The notes under the pieces were generated by a model. That model did not search any database. It was given only the letters and a program-made list of their open reading frames with translations, and was not told the origin of the DNA. The translations under genes and the position numbers were made by a program. A stretch of DNA of 64,000 nucleotides from NCBI GenBank assembly GCA_016180235.1, contig JACPBQ010000003.1, forward strand, positions 62,001-126,000, in the 5' to 3' direction. Numbering within the stretch: the first letter of the stretch is position 1; each line of letters starts with the position of its first letter. The DNA is from Candidatus Woesearchaeota archaeon (GTDB lineage Archaea; Nanobdellota; Nanobdellia; Woesearchaeales; GW2011-AR4). Shown here piece after piece: positions 1 to 8,474 of the stretch.

Positions 1-1
1 G

Positions 2-451
2 AGCAACCATACAATCCACAATGCTTCTGTGTTTCAGGACGACTGCTCTGTTTCCGTTGCTGTTGTAGTCTATGCCCTTTCAAAGATAATAGAGAGGAAT
101 CCCGAAAAGCTGAATTATGCCAAATTCATCAAAATACTTGAAAAAGCAAGAAATTCTGTTGCAAATAATGATGGCCGCAGCTTCAGTCTGTCAATAAATC
201 TTCTTTTTTCCGAGATTTCAAACATTGACAGCAAATTAAAGTTTTATGTGCAGGAAGTGATAAACGAGGCCCAGGTCAAAAAAGGCTGCAAGCTCTGCGA
301 GCATGGCTTGAGCACTGCAAAAGCTTCGCAGCTGATTGGGGTTTCGCAATGGGAGATGATGAGGTACCTTGGCAACACCAAGCTTAATGAGCATGCTTCT
401 GGAATAGATGTCAAGTCAAGAGTCAAATTTGCCCGAGGCTTGTTTTCATGA
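2..451 (+). CDS. HTH-like partner of PIN-domain protein (5' end cut by window)
   Basis: The frame is open to the left edge of the window, so the true start lies outside; a GTG at 29 is possible but looks internal. The visible part is helical, and its C-terminal region (CEHGLSTAKASQLIGVSQWE) reads as a helix-turn-helix. The stop overlaps the ATG of the PIN-domain gene (TCATGA), so the two are translationally coupled. A DNA-binding protein followed by a PIN protein is the usual form of a VapBC-like pair, but this upstream partner is larger than typical VapB antitoxins, so a toxin-antitoxin role is inferred from context only. I do not recognise the family by name. Confidence 0.7.
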   Translation, partial: SNHTIHNASVFQDDCSVSVAVVVYALSKIIERNPEKLNYAKFIKILEKARNSVANNDGRSFSLSINLLFSEISNIDSKLKFYVQEVINEAQVKKGCKLCEHGLSTAKASQLIGVSQWEMMRYLGNTKLNEHASGIDVKSRVKFARGLFS

Positions 452-1137
452 AAACCCTTGTTTTTGACACCGGGCCTATAATAACCCTCACTATGAACAA
501 TCTTCTCTGGCTTTTGGAGCCGCTGAAAAAAATGGGCAAAGCCAATTTTTACATAACGGATTTGGTCAAGAAAGAGCTTGTTGACAATCCCCTGACAAAG
601 ACAAAGCGCTTTAAGTTCGAGGCATTGCAGGTATTGAACTATATAGAAAGCGGCATATTGGAAGTTATAGGCAATGACGAAATAAAAAATCAGGCTGAAA
701 GACTGCTTTCCGCGGCAAACGGCTGTTTTAAGGCATTTGGCCACGATATGAGCCTTGTCCATGCTGCAGAGATGTCAGCCATCGCATTGTATATGCAGAA
801 AAATGCCGATGCATTTGTTGTGGATGAAAAGACCACAAGGTTATTGATTGAAAACCCAAGGAAGCTGCACCACATTTTGAGGCATAACCTGCATACAAAA
901 GTGGAACTTAACAGCAATAGCATGAAAGATTTTCACAAGATGACAAAAAATGTCCGCATGATAAGGTCAGTGGAGCTTGTAACGGTAGCATATGAAAAAG
1001 GCCTTCTTGACAAGTACCTTCCGCATATGGCAGATTCCAGGAAAGAGCTTTTGGAAAGCGTTTTATGGGGAGTAAAACTCAATGGAAGCGCTGTCACCAA
1101 AAAAGAGATAGAGCAGATTTTAAGGATGGAAGCTTAA
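448..1137 (+). CDS. PIN-domain protein
   Basis: The N-terminus (MKTLVFDTGPIITL) is the first strand of a PIN nuclease domain with Asp7. Further acidic positions expected of the fold follow in the ITDLVKKELVDNP segment (near 36-48) and in DAFVVDEKTTRLL (near 121-133). PIN domains are Mg-dependent RNases, often toxins or rRNA/tRNA processing enzymes. At 229 residues it is longer than a minimal VapC (about 130), with about 90 extra C-terminal residues ending in what may be a small winged helix (SAVTKKEIEQIL). It overlaps the upstream HTH gene by 4 nt. Convergent with the next gene. Confidence 0.75.
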   Translation: MKTLVFDTGPIITLTMNNLLWLLEPLKKMGKANFYITDLVKKELVDNPLTKTKRFKFEALQVLNYIESGILEVIGNDEIKNQAERLLSAANGCFKAFGHDMSLVHAAEMSAIALYMQKNADAFVVDEKTTRLLIENPRKLHHILRHNLHTKVELNSNSMKDFHKMTKNVRMIRSVELVTVAYEKGLLDKYLPHMADSRKELLESVLWGVKLNGSAVTKKEIEQILRMEA

Positions 1138-1162
1138 TTTAAACCAGTTATATTGGTTGAAA

Positions 1163-1498
1163 TCAAAGATAGTCAACAATTTGCCTCACTTTTGCTTCAT
1201 CTTCTGGACGGAATGCAACATAGCCTACTCTACCGAAAACCGCCGCGCCACGAAATATTCCACCATTCTCTTTTGCAAGTGCCATGGCAATTTCATCAAC
1301 AGCTCCTATCCTAACAAATGCTCTTTCGCTTACTTTACCAGCTGCATTTTCAGCTTGATTTTTTCTCATTCTAGCTACTGTTGGAGACTCTTGGGTGATA
1401 TCGTAAAGACCAACAAGAATATATCTAGTCACTCCATCAAAAGGCGCTGTTTCTCCGTATCCAACTTTTGTTTGTGTAGTAAGTGCAACACATTTCAT
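1163..1498 (-). CDS. hypothetical protein, 111 aa
   Basis: Unrecognised soluble protein with no signal peptide or membrane segment. The start ATG is supported by an AATATTTAAAA box on the minus strand about 27-30 nt upstream (1521-1534), which implies a leaderless transcript. It is divergent from the HerA gene, and the two promoters sit back to back in the 87-nt gap. No catalytic motif could be identified. Confidence 0.6.
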   Translation of the reverse strand: MKCVALTTQTKVGYGETAPFDGVTRYILVGLYDITQESPTVARMRKNQAENAAGKVSERAFVRIGAVDEIAMALAKENGGIFRGAAVFGRVGYVAFRPEDEAKVRQIVDYL

Positions 1499-1520
1499 AA
1501 TCTATGGTTATGCTGTTCAT

Positions 1521-1561
1521 TTTTTAAATATTGCTGATTTTCACTGCAAAACTTTTATATA
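1521..1561. promoter_or_regulatory. back-to-back archaeal TATA promoters
   Basis: On the minus strand an ATATTTAAAA box (about 1521-1533) lies about 27 nt before the ATG at 1498. On the plus strand CTTTTATATA (1552-1561) lies about 27 nt before the GTG at 1586. Both spacings fit leaderless archaeal transcription. Confidence 0.65.
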
Positions 1562-1585
1562 CAAACCTCAAATATCCATCCTTGG

Positions 1586-3130
1586 GTGGTTCTGATAACA
1601 AAAGGCCAGGTAATAGGCGGGGAGTTTGGAAGGATAATTGCGAGGCAGAAATCCGGCCAGAAACTCGAGCTGGGGGAATTATTGGTTTCCGAATCCGGTG
1701 AAAATAAGATTCTGATGCAGGTCTTTGACTTGATATACGGCTCTCAGATTTCCCAGCAGAACCTTGAATTAATATCCGGAATGAAGCTGGAAGAAGATGC
1801 AGACACGGAATTCTTTGACAAGAACTTAAGGAATTACCTGCTGGCAAGATTAAAGAATTTAGTCACGATCAATAATGACGGGGTTTTTGTAAGCAAACTG
1901 ATGCCACCATTTTTTTCTGAAGTGAGGGAAGTGGCAAGGGAAGATTTGTCATTCCTGACCAAGCCCGGCAATCCGCTGTTTATCGGTAACTTAAGGTCGG
2001 GAAGCAAAATGCTGGATGTTCCTATTTACCTTGAAGGCAGCAAGGTTTTAACACATCATATTTTGATAGCAGGAACGACAGGCAGGGGCAAAAGCGTCTT
2101 AATCTCAAATATCCTGTGGAATCTGATATCCCAGGATTATTGCGGAATCCTGGTTTTGGACCCCCATGATGAATACTTTGGGAGGAACAAGCTTGGCCTT
2201 AAAGACCACCCCAGCAAGGAAAAATTAAGCTATTACACTCCAAAAGAAGTTCCTGTCGGTGCAAAAACCCTGAAGATTAATTTTAAGACAATAAAGCCGC
2301 AGCACTTTGACGGCGCAATCAGCCTCTCGGACCCTCAAAAGCAGGCTTTGTCATTGTATTACAAGTTTTTTGGAAGCGGCTGGATCAAAAATCTGCTTTT
2401 TGAAAGGAAGATGGAAAATATTTCATTCATGGACCAGACAATCTCTGTTGTAAAAAGAAAGCTATTGCAACTGCTTGACCTGGAAATACAGGGGGAAAAT
2501 ATAATAGCAAAAGGCATCTTTGACGAGAATGCAGGCATAAATACTGCCTACGATATTGTAAAGGAGCTGGAAGACGGCAAGGTCGTTATTGTTGACACAT
2601 CCAGCTTTTCCGGAGCTGTTGAGATACTGGTAGGAAGCCTGATTACTACAGAGCTTTTTAACAACTATAAGCATTATAAGATGGACGGAACTTTAAAGGA
2701 AAAGCCAGTTATATCTGTTGTTTTGGAAGAGGCGCCAAGAGTTTTAGGCAATGAAATCCTGGAATCAGGCCCCAATATATTCTCGACAATAGCAAGGGAA
2801 GGCAGGAAGTTCAAAATAGGCCTGACAGCAATAACTCAGCTGCCTTCCTTGATTCCAAGGGAGATTTTAGCTAATATGAACACGAAAATTATATTAGGGA
2901 TAGAGATGAAGCCGGAAAGGACTGCAATAATAGAGTCTGCTTCTCAGGATTTAAGCGATGATGACCGCAATATAGCATCCTTGGACACAGGGGAAGCATT
3001 GATAAGCTCAAATTTTGCTAAATTTGCAATACCGGTTAAGATACCTTATTTTGAGGATGTTGTAAAAAAAGATATAAACATGAAAAAAGAAAATATAAGG
3101 CACAGCTTCAGCGGAATAAATTTGACATAA
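1586..3130 (+). CDS. herA: HerA-family DNA-translocating ATPase
   Basis: HerA is a hexameric bipolar DNA translocase that normally works with NurA, Mre11 and Rad50 in DNA end resection. The protein has an N-terminal beta-barrel-like region (1-130), Walker A GTTGRGKS at 163-170, Walker B LVLDPHDE near 189-196, and a late ATPase region ([25 protein letters not shown]) typical of the FtsK/HerA superfamily (DUF87). Length (514) is normal for archaeal HerA. The GTG start is chosen because CTTTTATATA lies about 27 nt upstream. Downstream genes are a small helical protein (4-nt gap) and, 1.2 kb on, Mre11; no NurA or Rad50 is seen in the window. Confidence 0.88.
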   Translation: MVLITKGQVIGGEFGRIIARQKSGQKLELGELLVSESGENKILMQVFDLIYGSQISQQNLELISGMKLEEDADTEFFDKNLRNYLLARLKNLVTINNDGVFVSKLMPPFFSEVREVAREDLSFLTKPGNPLFIGNLRSGSKMLDVPIYLEGSKVLTHHILIAGTTGRGKSVLISNILWNLISQDYCGILVLDPHDEYFGRNKLGLKDHPSKEKLSYYTPKEVPVGAKTLKINFKTIKPQHFDGAISLSDPQKQALSLYYKFFGSGWIKNLLFERKMENISFMDQTISVVKRKLLQLLDLEIQGENIIAKGIFDENAGINTAYDIVKELEDGKVVIVDTSSFSGAVEILVGSLITTELFNNYKHYKMDGTLKEKPVISVVLEEAPRVLGNEILESGPNIFSTIAREGRKFKIGLTAITQLPSLIPREILANMNTKIILGIEMKPERTAIIESASQDLSDDDRNIASLDTGEALISSNFAKFAIPVKIPYFEDVVKKDINMKKENIRHSFSGINLT

Positions 3131-3134
3131 TAAA

Positions 3135-3584
3135 ATGGCCACCAATTTGGAATTAAGAATACTTGAATTGGCGAAATTATTATCCAAAAAAAGGCTAGGT
3201 TTCCCGGACAGGATTAGGGTGGCATATGACCTCATGAATCTGGCTGCTGAAAATAGGGCAGAGATTGAATACCTTAGAAGAAGCGGTAATAGCTTTTATG
3301 TTTTAATGAAAAAAGTTCTCGAAGCCTTTGCCAAACAGCTGAAGACTCTTATGGTAAGAAGAAAACAACTGCTTGAGGACATGAAGGGAAAAGAGTTTGT
3401 GGAGAAAATGCTCGAATCCTTCCCAAACCGCCCTTTAACCGGGAAAGAAATAGGACAAATCAGGCAAATACACATGGAAGAAGCAGGAAGGCTCGCAAGA
3501 GTAAACATAGATAAATATGTAGAGCGCACTAATATGCTGATAGGAGCTAGAAAACAGATTGAAGCTTTTGCTAAAAAATTGTAA
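3135..3584 (+). CDS. hypothetical helical protein, 149 aa
   Basis: Begins 4 nt after the HerA stop, so it is almost certainly co-transcribed and possibly coupled. It is rich in Lys, Arg, Glu and Leu, and is predicted all-helical with no membrane segment. I do not recognise the family. By position it could be a HerA accessory protein, but it shows none of the conserved acidic motifs of NurA, so that assignment is not supported. Confidence 0.65.
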   Translation: MATNLELRILELAKLLSKKRLGFPDRIRVAYDLMNLAAENRAEIEYLRRSGNSFYVLMKKVLEAFAKQLKTLMVRRKQLLEDMKGKEFVEKMLESFPNRPLTGKEIGQIRQIHMEEAGRLARVNIDKYVERTNMLIGARKQIEAFAKKL

Positions 3585-3640
3585 AGAAAGGTTTGATAAT
3601 GAAAAGGTTTAAACGTTCTTCTCAAGTCCAAGGAATTTAA

Positions 3641-3856
3641 TCACCGGTAAAGACCCGGATAAATCGTCTTAGGGGGTTCATTATAGTCTGCAGGACCAGC
3701 TCCTGTTGCTCCTTGGGTAAAATCAACTATTCTCCTTTTAGCAGCCATTTCTTGTAGCTGTTTGGAGCCTGGAGTCCCAATTCTTGTTTCCAATGCTGGA
3801 TCAGCTATTGGTCCTGGACCAGCTATTTGCCCTTTGTTTTCTTTTGCATCGTTCAT
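3641..3856 (-). CDS. hypothetical protein, 71 aa
   Basis: Short Gly/Pro-rich, probably disordered protein. It is supported mainly by its promoter: a TTTAAATTTA box (3881-3890) about 27-30 nt before the ATG, the usual leaderless arrangement here. No domain is recognisable. Confidence 0.5.
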   Translation of the reverse strand: MNDAKENKGQIAGPGPIADPALETRIGTPGSKQLQEMAAKRRIVDFTQGATGAGPADYNEPPKTIYPGLYR

Positions 3857-3955
3857 ATCATTCGGTAGTCAATTGCAATATTTAAATTTAATGCATTTTC
3901 ACATTAAAAATCAGCAATAACATTAAATGATGTTCTTAAGGATATTTTAACAAAG

Positions 3956-4252
3956 TCATTTTTTCATTTTGCTGGCCGCTTTCCTGATTTCACGTTCAAT
4001 TATCGCCAATAGCTTTATAACATTTTTTGATGTATTCGCAAAATTAGTTTTAGCCATATCCTTAACGATTAAGTTCAAGCCCCGCCTGATATTATTTAAT
4101 TCATCTGCAATGTTTATATTTCTGTAATCACGAATCATCATAGCGACTTGGCTTTCTAAAACTCTAATTGCAGCTTTCCTTGTATCCTTGCTTCTTCCAG
4201 GAGTCCCCAATTCATATTTCACTAATTCAAAGGAAGTAACCAAATTTTGCAT
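3956..4252 (-). CDS. hypothetical helical protein, 98 aa
   Basis: Small basic helical protein ending in a Lys-rich tail. A TTTATAAAG-type box near 4275-4284 lies about 27 nt upstream of the ATG, supporting a leaderless start. No known family was recognised. The next gene (Mre11) is divergent, with its own TATA box in the same gap. Confidence 0.55.
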   Translation of the reverse strand: MQNLVTSFELVKYELGTPGRSKDTRKAAIRVLESQVAMMIRDYRNINIADELNNIRRGLNLIVKDMAKTNFANTSKNVIKLLAIIEREIRKAASKMKK

Positions 4253-4360
4253 TTTTTTATTTTAAAGACTATGCTTTATAAATTTATTTGTGTTTTAAAT
4301 AATTGCAATTAATCAGCCTGCATCAAAACCCTTAAATAATTTGTTCTATTCCCATTGCCC

Positions 4361-5581
4361 ATGAAATTCGCCCACATGGCTGACTGCCACATAGGAAGCT
4401 GGAGGGATCCGAAGCTGAAGGATACAAGCACTTTAGCCTTTAGCAAGGCTGTTGACAGGTGCATAAGAGAAAATGTTGATTTTATCCTGATAGCAGGAGA
4501 CTTATTCAACACCTCATTCCCAAGGCTTGATAACCTAAAATCAGCAGTATCATCTTTAAAGAAGCTCAAAGAAAAAGACATTCCAGTCTATATAATACCC
4601 GGAAGCCATGATTATTCTCCTTCAGGGAAGACAATGCTTGATGTTTTGGAAGAAGCTGGCTTGTTTGTTAATGTTGTAAAAGGGGAAGAAGTTGATGGAA
4701 AGCTAAAATTAAGCTTTACTATAGATCAAAAAACAGGAGCGAAGATAACAGGATTGCTTGGAAAAAGGTATTCCCTGGAGAAAAAATATTATGAAAACCT
4801 TATCACTGAAAATCTGGAGAAAGAAAAGGGCTACAAGATTTTCATGTTCCATTCCGGAATTGACGAGTTAAAGCCGGAGGATATGCAGAATATCATTACA
4901 CAGCCTTTGTCTTTGCTGCCAAAAAACTTTGATTATTATGCCGGAGGCCATGTGCATATCGTGGAAAACAGGCAGATAGAAGGCTATGGTCTCATAGTTT
5001 ACCCGGGCCCTTTGTTTCCCAATTCCTTCTCTGAACTGGAAAAATTGGAGCGGGGAGGATTTTATATTGTGGAAAATGGAAAATTAAGATGGGAGCCTAT
5101 ACAGGTCTTTAACATCTATAAAATATCAAAAAACTGCAATGGCATGTCTCCCGAGCAGATATTTGACGAATTAATTGATGAAATCAAGGACAAGGAATTC
5201 AATAATACTATAGTCCTGATAAGGCTGTCTGGAACTTTAAGCTCGGGCAAGCCTACCGATATTGATTTCAAGGAAATATTTGCGGCTTTATACGGCAAAT
5301 CAGCATATTTTGTGATGAAAAACACCTCTGCATTGACAACAAAAGAATTTGAGGAAATAAAAATAGACACAAAATCCGTTGAGGAAGCTGAAAACAGTAT
5401 CATTAAGGAGCACCTGGGCCAGATTAAATTAAGGAATTTTGACAATGAAAAGGAGGAATTATTGATAAAGAGTTTGATGGATGCTTTGTCAACAGAGAAG
5501 CAGGAAGGCGAGACAAATCCTGATTTTGAAAGACGGATTAAAGAAGAAGTTGGAAAGGTTTTGGATGTTGATGTGAAGTAA
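4361..5581 (+). CDS. mre11: Mre11/SbcD-like DNA exonuclease
   Basis: Metallophosphoesterase acting on DNA ends with Rad50. Metal-binding motifs in order are MADCHIG, GDLFN, GSHDYSPSG, FHSGIDE and GGHVH, matching the five phosphoesterase blocks of Mre11. The ATG at 4361 (MKFAHMADCHIG) is preferred over a TTG six bases earlier because it matches the family N-terminus and lies about 27 nt after a TAAATAATTT box. The C-terminal third (capping and Rad50-binding region) is present, and the total of 406 residues is normal. No Rad50 follows; the next gene is convergent. HerA lies 1.2 kb upstream. Confidence 0.9.
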   Translation: MKFAHMADCHIGSWRDPKLKDTSTLAFSKAVDRCIRENVDFILIAGDLFNTSFPRLDNLKSAVSSLKKLKEKDIPVYIIPGSHDYSPSGKTMLDVLEEAGLFVNVVKGEEVDGKLKLSFTIDQKTGAKITGLLGKRYSLEKKYYENLITENLEKEKGYKIFMFHSGIDELKPEDMQNIITQPLSLLPKNFDYYAGGHVHIVENRQIEGYGLIVYPGPLFPNSFSELEKLERGGFYIVENGKLRWEPIQVFNIYKISKNCNGMSPEQIFDELIDEIKDKEFNNTIVLIRLSGTLSSGKPTDIDFKEIFAALYGKSAYFVMKNTSALTTKEFEEIKIDTKSVEEAENSIIKEHLGQIKLRNFDNEKEELLIKSLMDALSTEKQEGETNPDFERRIKEEVGKVLDVDVK

Positions 5582-5596
5582 ATTATCTATTTCAAA

Positions 5597-5926
5597 TTAA
5601 CGGCCATATATCATTTTATGAACTCTTCTTATTAGCCCCTCAAACTCCTCATCTGTAAAATTGCCTGAATCTGCAAACTTTTCATTCGCTTCCTCTACTA
5701 TTTTATCAAGCTCTGAAGCCTTTTTTCTGTCCTCTTCCCCCAGGCTTAAGCCGCAAGTTTGCTGGATATAATCTGCATAAGCCCTTATTGGATGTCGTGC
5801 AATTTCTTCTGCCAGCCTTTCTTTGCCTTTAGTTCTGAAAATTAGTGCATAGCTAAACCATTCATTATAATAATCCTCGTTTATTCCAGTTATACGTGAA
5901 ACTGGAGGCATTTCCTTGTTGACCAT
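5597..5926 (-). CDS. hypothetical protein, 109 aa
   Basis: Soluble, mostly helical protein of unknown family beginning 22 nt after the gatB stop on the same strand, so it is likely the last gene of that transcript. No catalytic motif, Cys cluster or membrane segment is visible. Confidence 0.55.
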   Translation of the reverse strand: MVNKEMPPVSRITGINEDYYNEWFSYALIFRTKGKERLAEEIARHPIRAYADYIQQTCGLSLGEEDRKKASELDKIVEEANEKFADSGNFTDEEFEGLIRRVHKMIYGR

Positions 5927-5948
5927 GTTAAAATTAATAACTAGGAAC

Positions 5949-7364
5949 TTATTTCAATAGGCTTTTAATAATCTCATTAACCTCTTTAGGAGTCGCTTTT
6001 CCCTTCGTCTTTTTCATCACACTGCCAATAACAAAATTAAGCGCTTTTTCATTCCCGCTTTTATAATCTTCAACAGCTTTGGGATTTTCTTTTATCGCTT
6101 CCCTGCAGTATTTTTCCAATTCAGAAACATCCGATACGGCTTCCAATCTTTCCTTTTTTACGTATTCATTGACATCAAACGGCTTCTCAACCAATTTTTC
6201 AAGCAGTTTTTGAGCGACATTTTCGGTTATTTTTTTATTTTCGACTAATTTTAACAGTTGTATCAAATGCTTCTCATCAATCTCTATCTCATGGATTTCT
6301 TTTTTGTTGTAATTTAAAACCCTGACTAATTCCCTTCTCACCCATTTTGCAGCCAAAACAGGATTAACTTCCTCTGCTACCTTCTCGAACATCTCTGCAA
6401 GCTCTTTTTCCGCTGCCAGGATTTCAGCATCTTCCTTCTTTATTTTGTGCTTTGCAACAAATTTCTTGATTTTGTCGTGCGCCAGTTCCGGCATATCTTT
6501 CTTTATTTTATCAGTCAAATCCTTGGTTATCTCTGTTTTTACCAAATCTGTATCTAAAATATAGCCGTAATCTTCCTCTGTCTCTTTTTTCCTCAATAAA
6601 AATGTAATCCCTTTTTCGGAATCCCAGCTCCTGGTTTCCTGCTCAAGCTTTCTGCCTTCCGCTATTGCCGATTTTTGCCTTGCTATCTCATAATTCAATG
6701 CCCTCTCAATCTCCTTGAATCCTGTTATATTCTTTATTTCAATCCTTGTATAATCGCTTCCCTTTATGGAAACATTTGCATCGGCCTTTATAATCCCGTT
6801 ATTTATATCAAATATTTTCAGATAGCCTAATGTGGTTATTAATTGCTTCATGAATTCCCTTGCTTCCTCTGCATTTCCCAGTTCAGGCTTTGTAACTATT
6901 TCAAGCAATGGATTCCCGCTTCTGTTATAATCAACTAGCACATAAGCAGACTGCTGCATTCCGGAAGGATGTATCAAGGAAGCAGGATCCTCTTCCATAT
7001 GGACCCTTGTAATCCCAATTTCCTTCCCGTCTCTAAGTTTTAAATTTCCTTCTTCTCCTAATGGTATTTCATATTGCGTAATCTGGTAGTTTTTTGACAT
7101 ATCCGGATAGAAATAAGATTTTCTGGAAAAAATCAATTCTTTATTTACTTTGCAGTTTAATGCCAGGCATAATTTTATTGCAAATTCAACAGCTTTTTTG
7201 TTCAATACAGGCTTGCTTCCCGGATGGCCTAAACACACTGGACAAGTTCTCGTATTGGGCTCCTCGCTGCCTTTTGTAGGGCAAGAGCAGAATAATTTTG
7301 TGTTTGTGTCTACTTCTATATGTATCTCCAGGCCAACTACGATGTCTGTTTTGAATTTGTTCAT
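5949..7364 (-). CDS. gatB: Asp-tRNA(Asn)/Glu-tRNA(Gln) amidotransferase subunit B
   Basis: GatB is the kinase/tRNA-binding subunit of GatCAB, which converts Asp-tRNA(Asn) and Glu-tRNA(Gln) to the amidated forms. The N-terminus IVVGLEIHIEV, the cysteine pairs CSC..CPVC of the zinc site, and MEEDPASLIH are GatB signatures; the C-terminal YqeY-like tail ends in KATPKEVNEIIKSLL. Length (471) is normal. It lies 18 nt after the HEPN gene and about 1.1 kb away from gatA, so gatB is separated from gatA by a HEPN/MNT pair instead of following it directly. Confidence 0.95.
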   Translation of the reverse strand: MNKFKTDIVVGLEIHIEVDTNTKLFCSCPTKGSEEPNTRTCPVCLGHPGSKPVLNKKAVEFAIKLCLALNCKVNKELIFSRKSYFYPDMSKNYQITQYEIPLGEEGNLKLRDGKEIGITRVHMEEDPASLIHPSGMQQSAYVLVDYNRSGNPLLEIVTKPELGNAEEAREFMKQLITTLGYLKIFDINNGIIKADANVSIKGSDYTRIEIKNITGFKEIERALNYEIARQKSAIAEGRKLEQETRSWDSEKGITFLLRKKETEEDYGYILDTDLVKTEITKDLTDKIKKDMPELAHDKIKKFVAKHKIKKEDAEILAAEKELAEMFEKVAEEVNPVLAAKWVRRELVRVLNYNKKEIHEIEIDEKHLIQLLKLVENKKITENVAQKLLEKLVEKPFDVNEYVKKERLEAVSDVSELEKYCREAIKENPKAVEDYKSGNEKALNFVIGSVMKKTKGKATPKEVNEIIKSLLK

Positions 7365-7382
7365 TTTTAATTTGAATACTTG

Positions 7383-7811
7383 TCAATTATTAAACATTTC
7401 CTTGGCAATTTCATTTGAGCATTTATCCCAAAAATCTATTATTTCTTTTGCCTGTGTGGCTTTAACTTTAAATCCCCTGTAATTTGCATCATTCCTTATT
7501 CTTTTAAACCTTGAAAGATGATTCAGCATTAATCTCTCCTTTATGTTTGAGTCCTTAAGTATTTCCATGCAAACCTCATGGTTTCTTGGCTCATAGCCTA
7601 ATAACCACCACTTGGCATCGCCTAACTGCCTCACTGATTCGTAGATTTCCCTGAATATGAGCGTGGCGCTGTCATCATACAAAGGGACCGCTTTTGCAAT
7701 TCTTGCATTTATTTTGGCAGATTCAACCATGGATTTGGCCCTCTCTTTGTCCGGCTGCCTTATCCTGATTTGGTCACTCCCGATGTACATTTCGATTGCG
7801 TCTTGTTTCAT
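7383..7811 (-). CDS. HEPN-domain protein (putative toxin of MNT/HEPN pair)
   Basis: All-helical 142-residue protein. Its C-terminal half carries RNDANYRG, the position where HEPN proteins have the Rx4-6H RNase motif; here His appears replaced by Asn/Tyr, so RNase activity is uncertain. It overlaps the nucleotidyltransferase gene by 4 nt (ATGA). HEPN plus MNT nucleotidyltransferase is an established toxin-antitoxin architecture in which the MNT partner modifies or neutralises the HEPN protein. The pair sits inside the gat gene cluster, between gatA and gatB. Confidence 0.7.
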   Translation of the reverse strand: MKQDAIEMYIGSDQIRIRQPDKERAKSMVESAKINARIAKAVPLYDDSATLIFREIYESVRQLGDAKWWLLGYEPRNHEVCMEILKDSNIKERLMLNHLSRFKRIRNDANYRGFKVKATQAKEIIDFWDKCSNEIAKEMFNN

Positions 7812-8389
7812 GGTTTTACCTCTAAAAAGCCTGCTAAAACAATGCCATTGGCTATGTTATTAAAGACATTTAAATCAACATTTGTTCTGTTAAATAAGTG
7901 TATCTGCAGCTTTCTTCCAATAGCATTCTCAAATTCTGTAAGATTCTTATGCCTGACGATTTTATAGTCATCAACCTCATCACTCTCAATAGCTATGTCA
8001 ATGTCAGACGTGGAAATATCATCGCCTTTGCTAAAGCTGCCAAATAATATTATCGCCTTTGGATTATTAAACTGCTCATTTATGAATTCTACCAAACCGC
8101 TTTGATAAACAAAATTGAGATTGAATATTACCTTGCTCTTTATGAATTCCGGGCTTTGTTGATTGGCTTTTATTCTCCATATTTTGCTCAATTTTATGAT
8201 ATTTATGAGTCCAAGTTCGTAAAATTCATTTAAAATCGTGCCTATATGAGCCTTTGCAACGCCTGCTTCTTTTGCAATATCCGAAAGGCTAAACTCTTTT
8301 TCGGGGTATTTAAGAAATACACTCCATACTTTTTGTCTAGCGGTTTCAATATAGAACGTAAGTAACTTTTTTGTAACAATCGGTTTCAT
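7808..8389 (-). CDS. HTH-nucleotidyltransferase (MNT) protein
   Basis: Residues 1-75 form a winged HTH (FSLSDIAKEAGVAKAHIG is the recognition region). The nucleotidyltransferase core follows with GSFSKGDDISTSDIDI at 117-132, containing the GS and DxD metal-binding signature of MNT/pol-beta enzymes. It is expected to be the antitoxin of the downstream HEPN protein and, because it carries its own HTH, a candidate autorepressor. An inverted repeat of TGTAAC lies directly before the ATG, and an ATTTAAATAG box near 8421-8430 is the likely promoter. The HTH-MNT fusion is a known archaeal variant. Confidence 0.8.
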   Translation of the reverse strand: MKPIVTKKLLTFYIETARQKVWSVFLKYPEKEFSLSDIAKEAGVAKAHIGTILNEFYELGLINIIKLSKIWRIKANQQSPEFIKSKVIFNLNFVYQSGLVEFINEQFNNPKAIILFGSFSKGDDISTSDIDIAIESDEVDDYKIVRHKNLTEFENAIGRKLQIHLFNRTNVDLNVFNNIANGIVLAGFLEVKP

Positions 8390-8391
8390 TT

Positions 8392-8407
8392 TGTAACGTA
8401 TGTTACA
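8392..8407. promoter_or_regulatory. putative operator of HTH-MNT gene
   Basis: TGTAAC (8392-8397), a 4-nt spacer and GTTACA (8402-8407) form a perfect 6-bp inverted repeat between the TATA-like box and the start codon. Further GTAAC copies occur in the first codons at 8373-8377 and 8362-8366. The clustering suggests binding by the HTH domain of the gene it precedes. Confidence 0.55.
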
Positions 8408-8474
8408 TATTAGAACTATTTAAATGTTTCGGTTTAATGATAGAAAAGGGCTGCTCCAGTTATCCTCAACCTTA

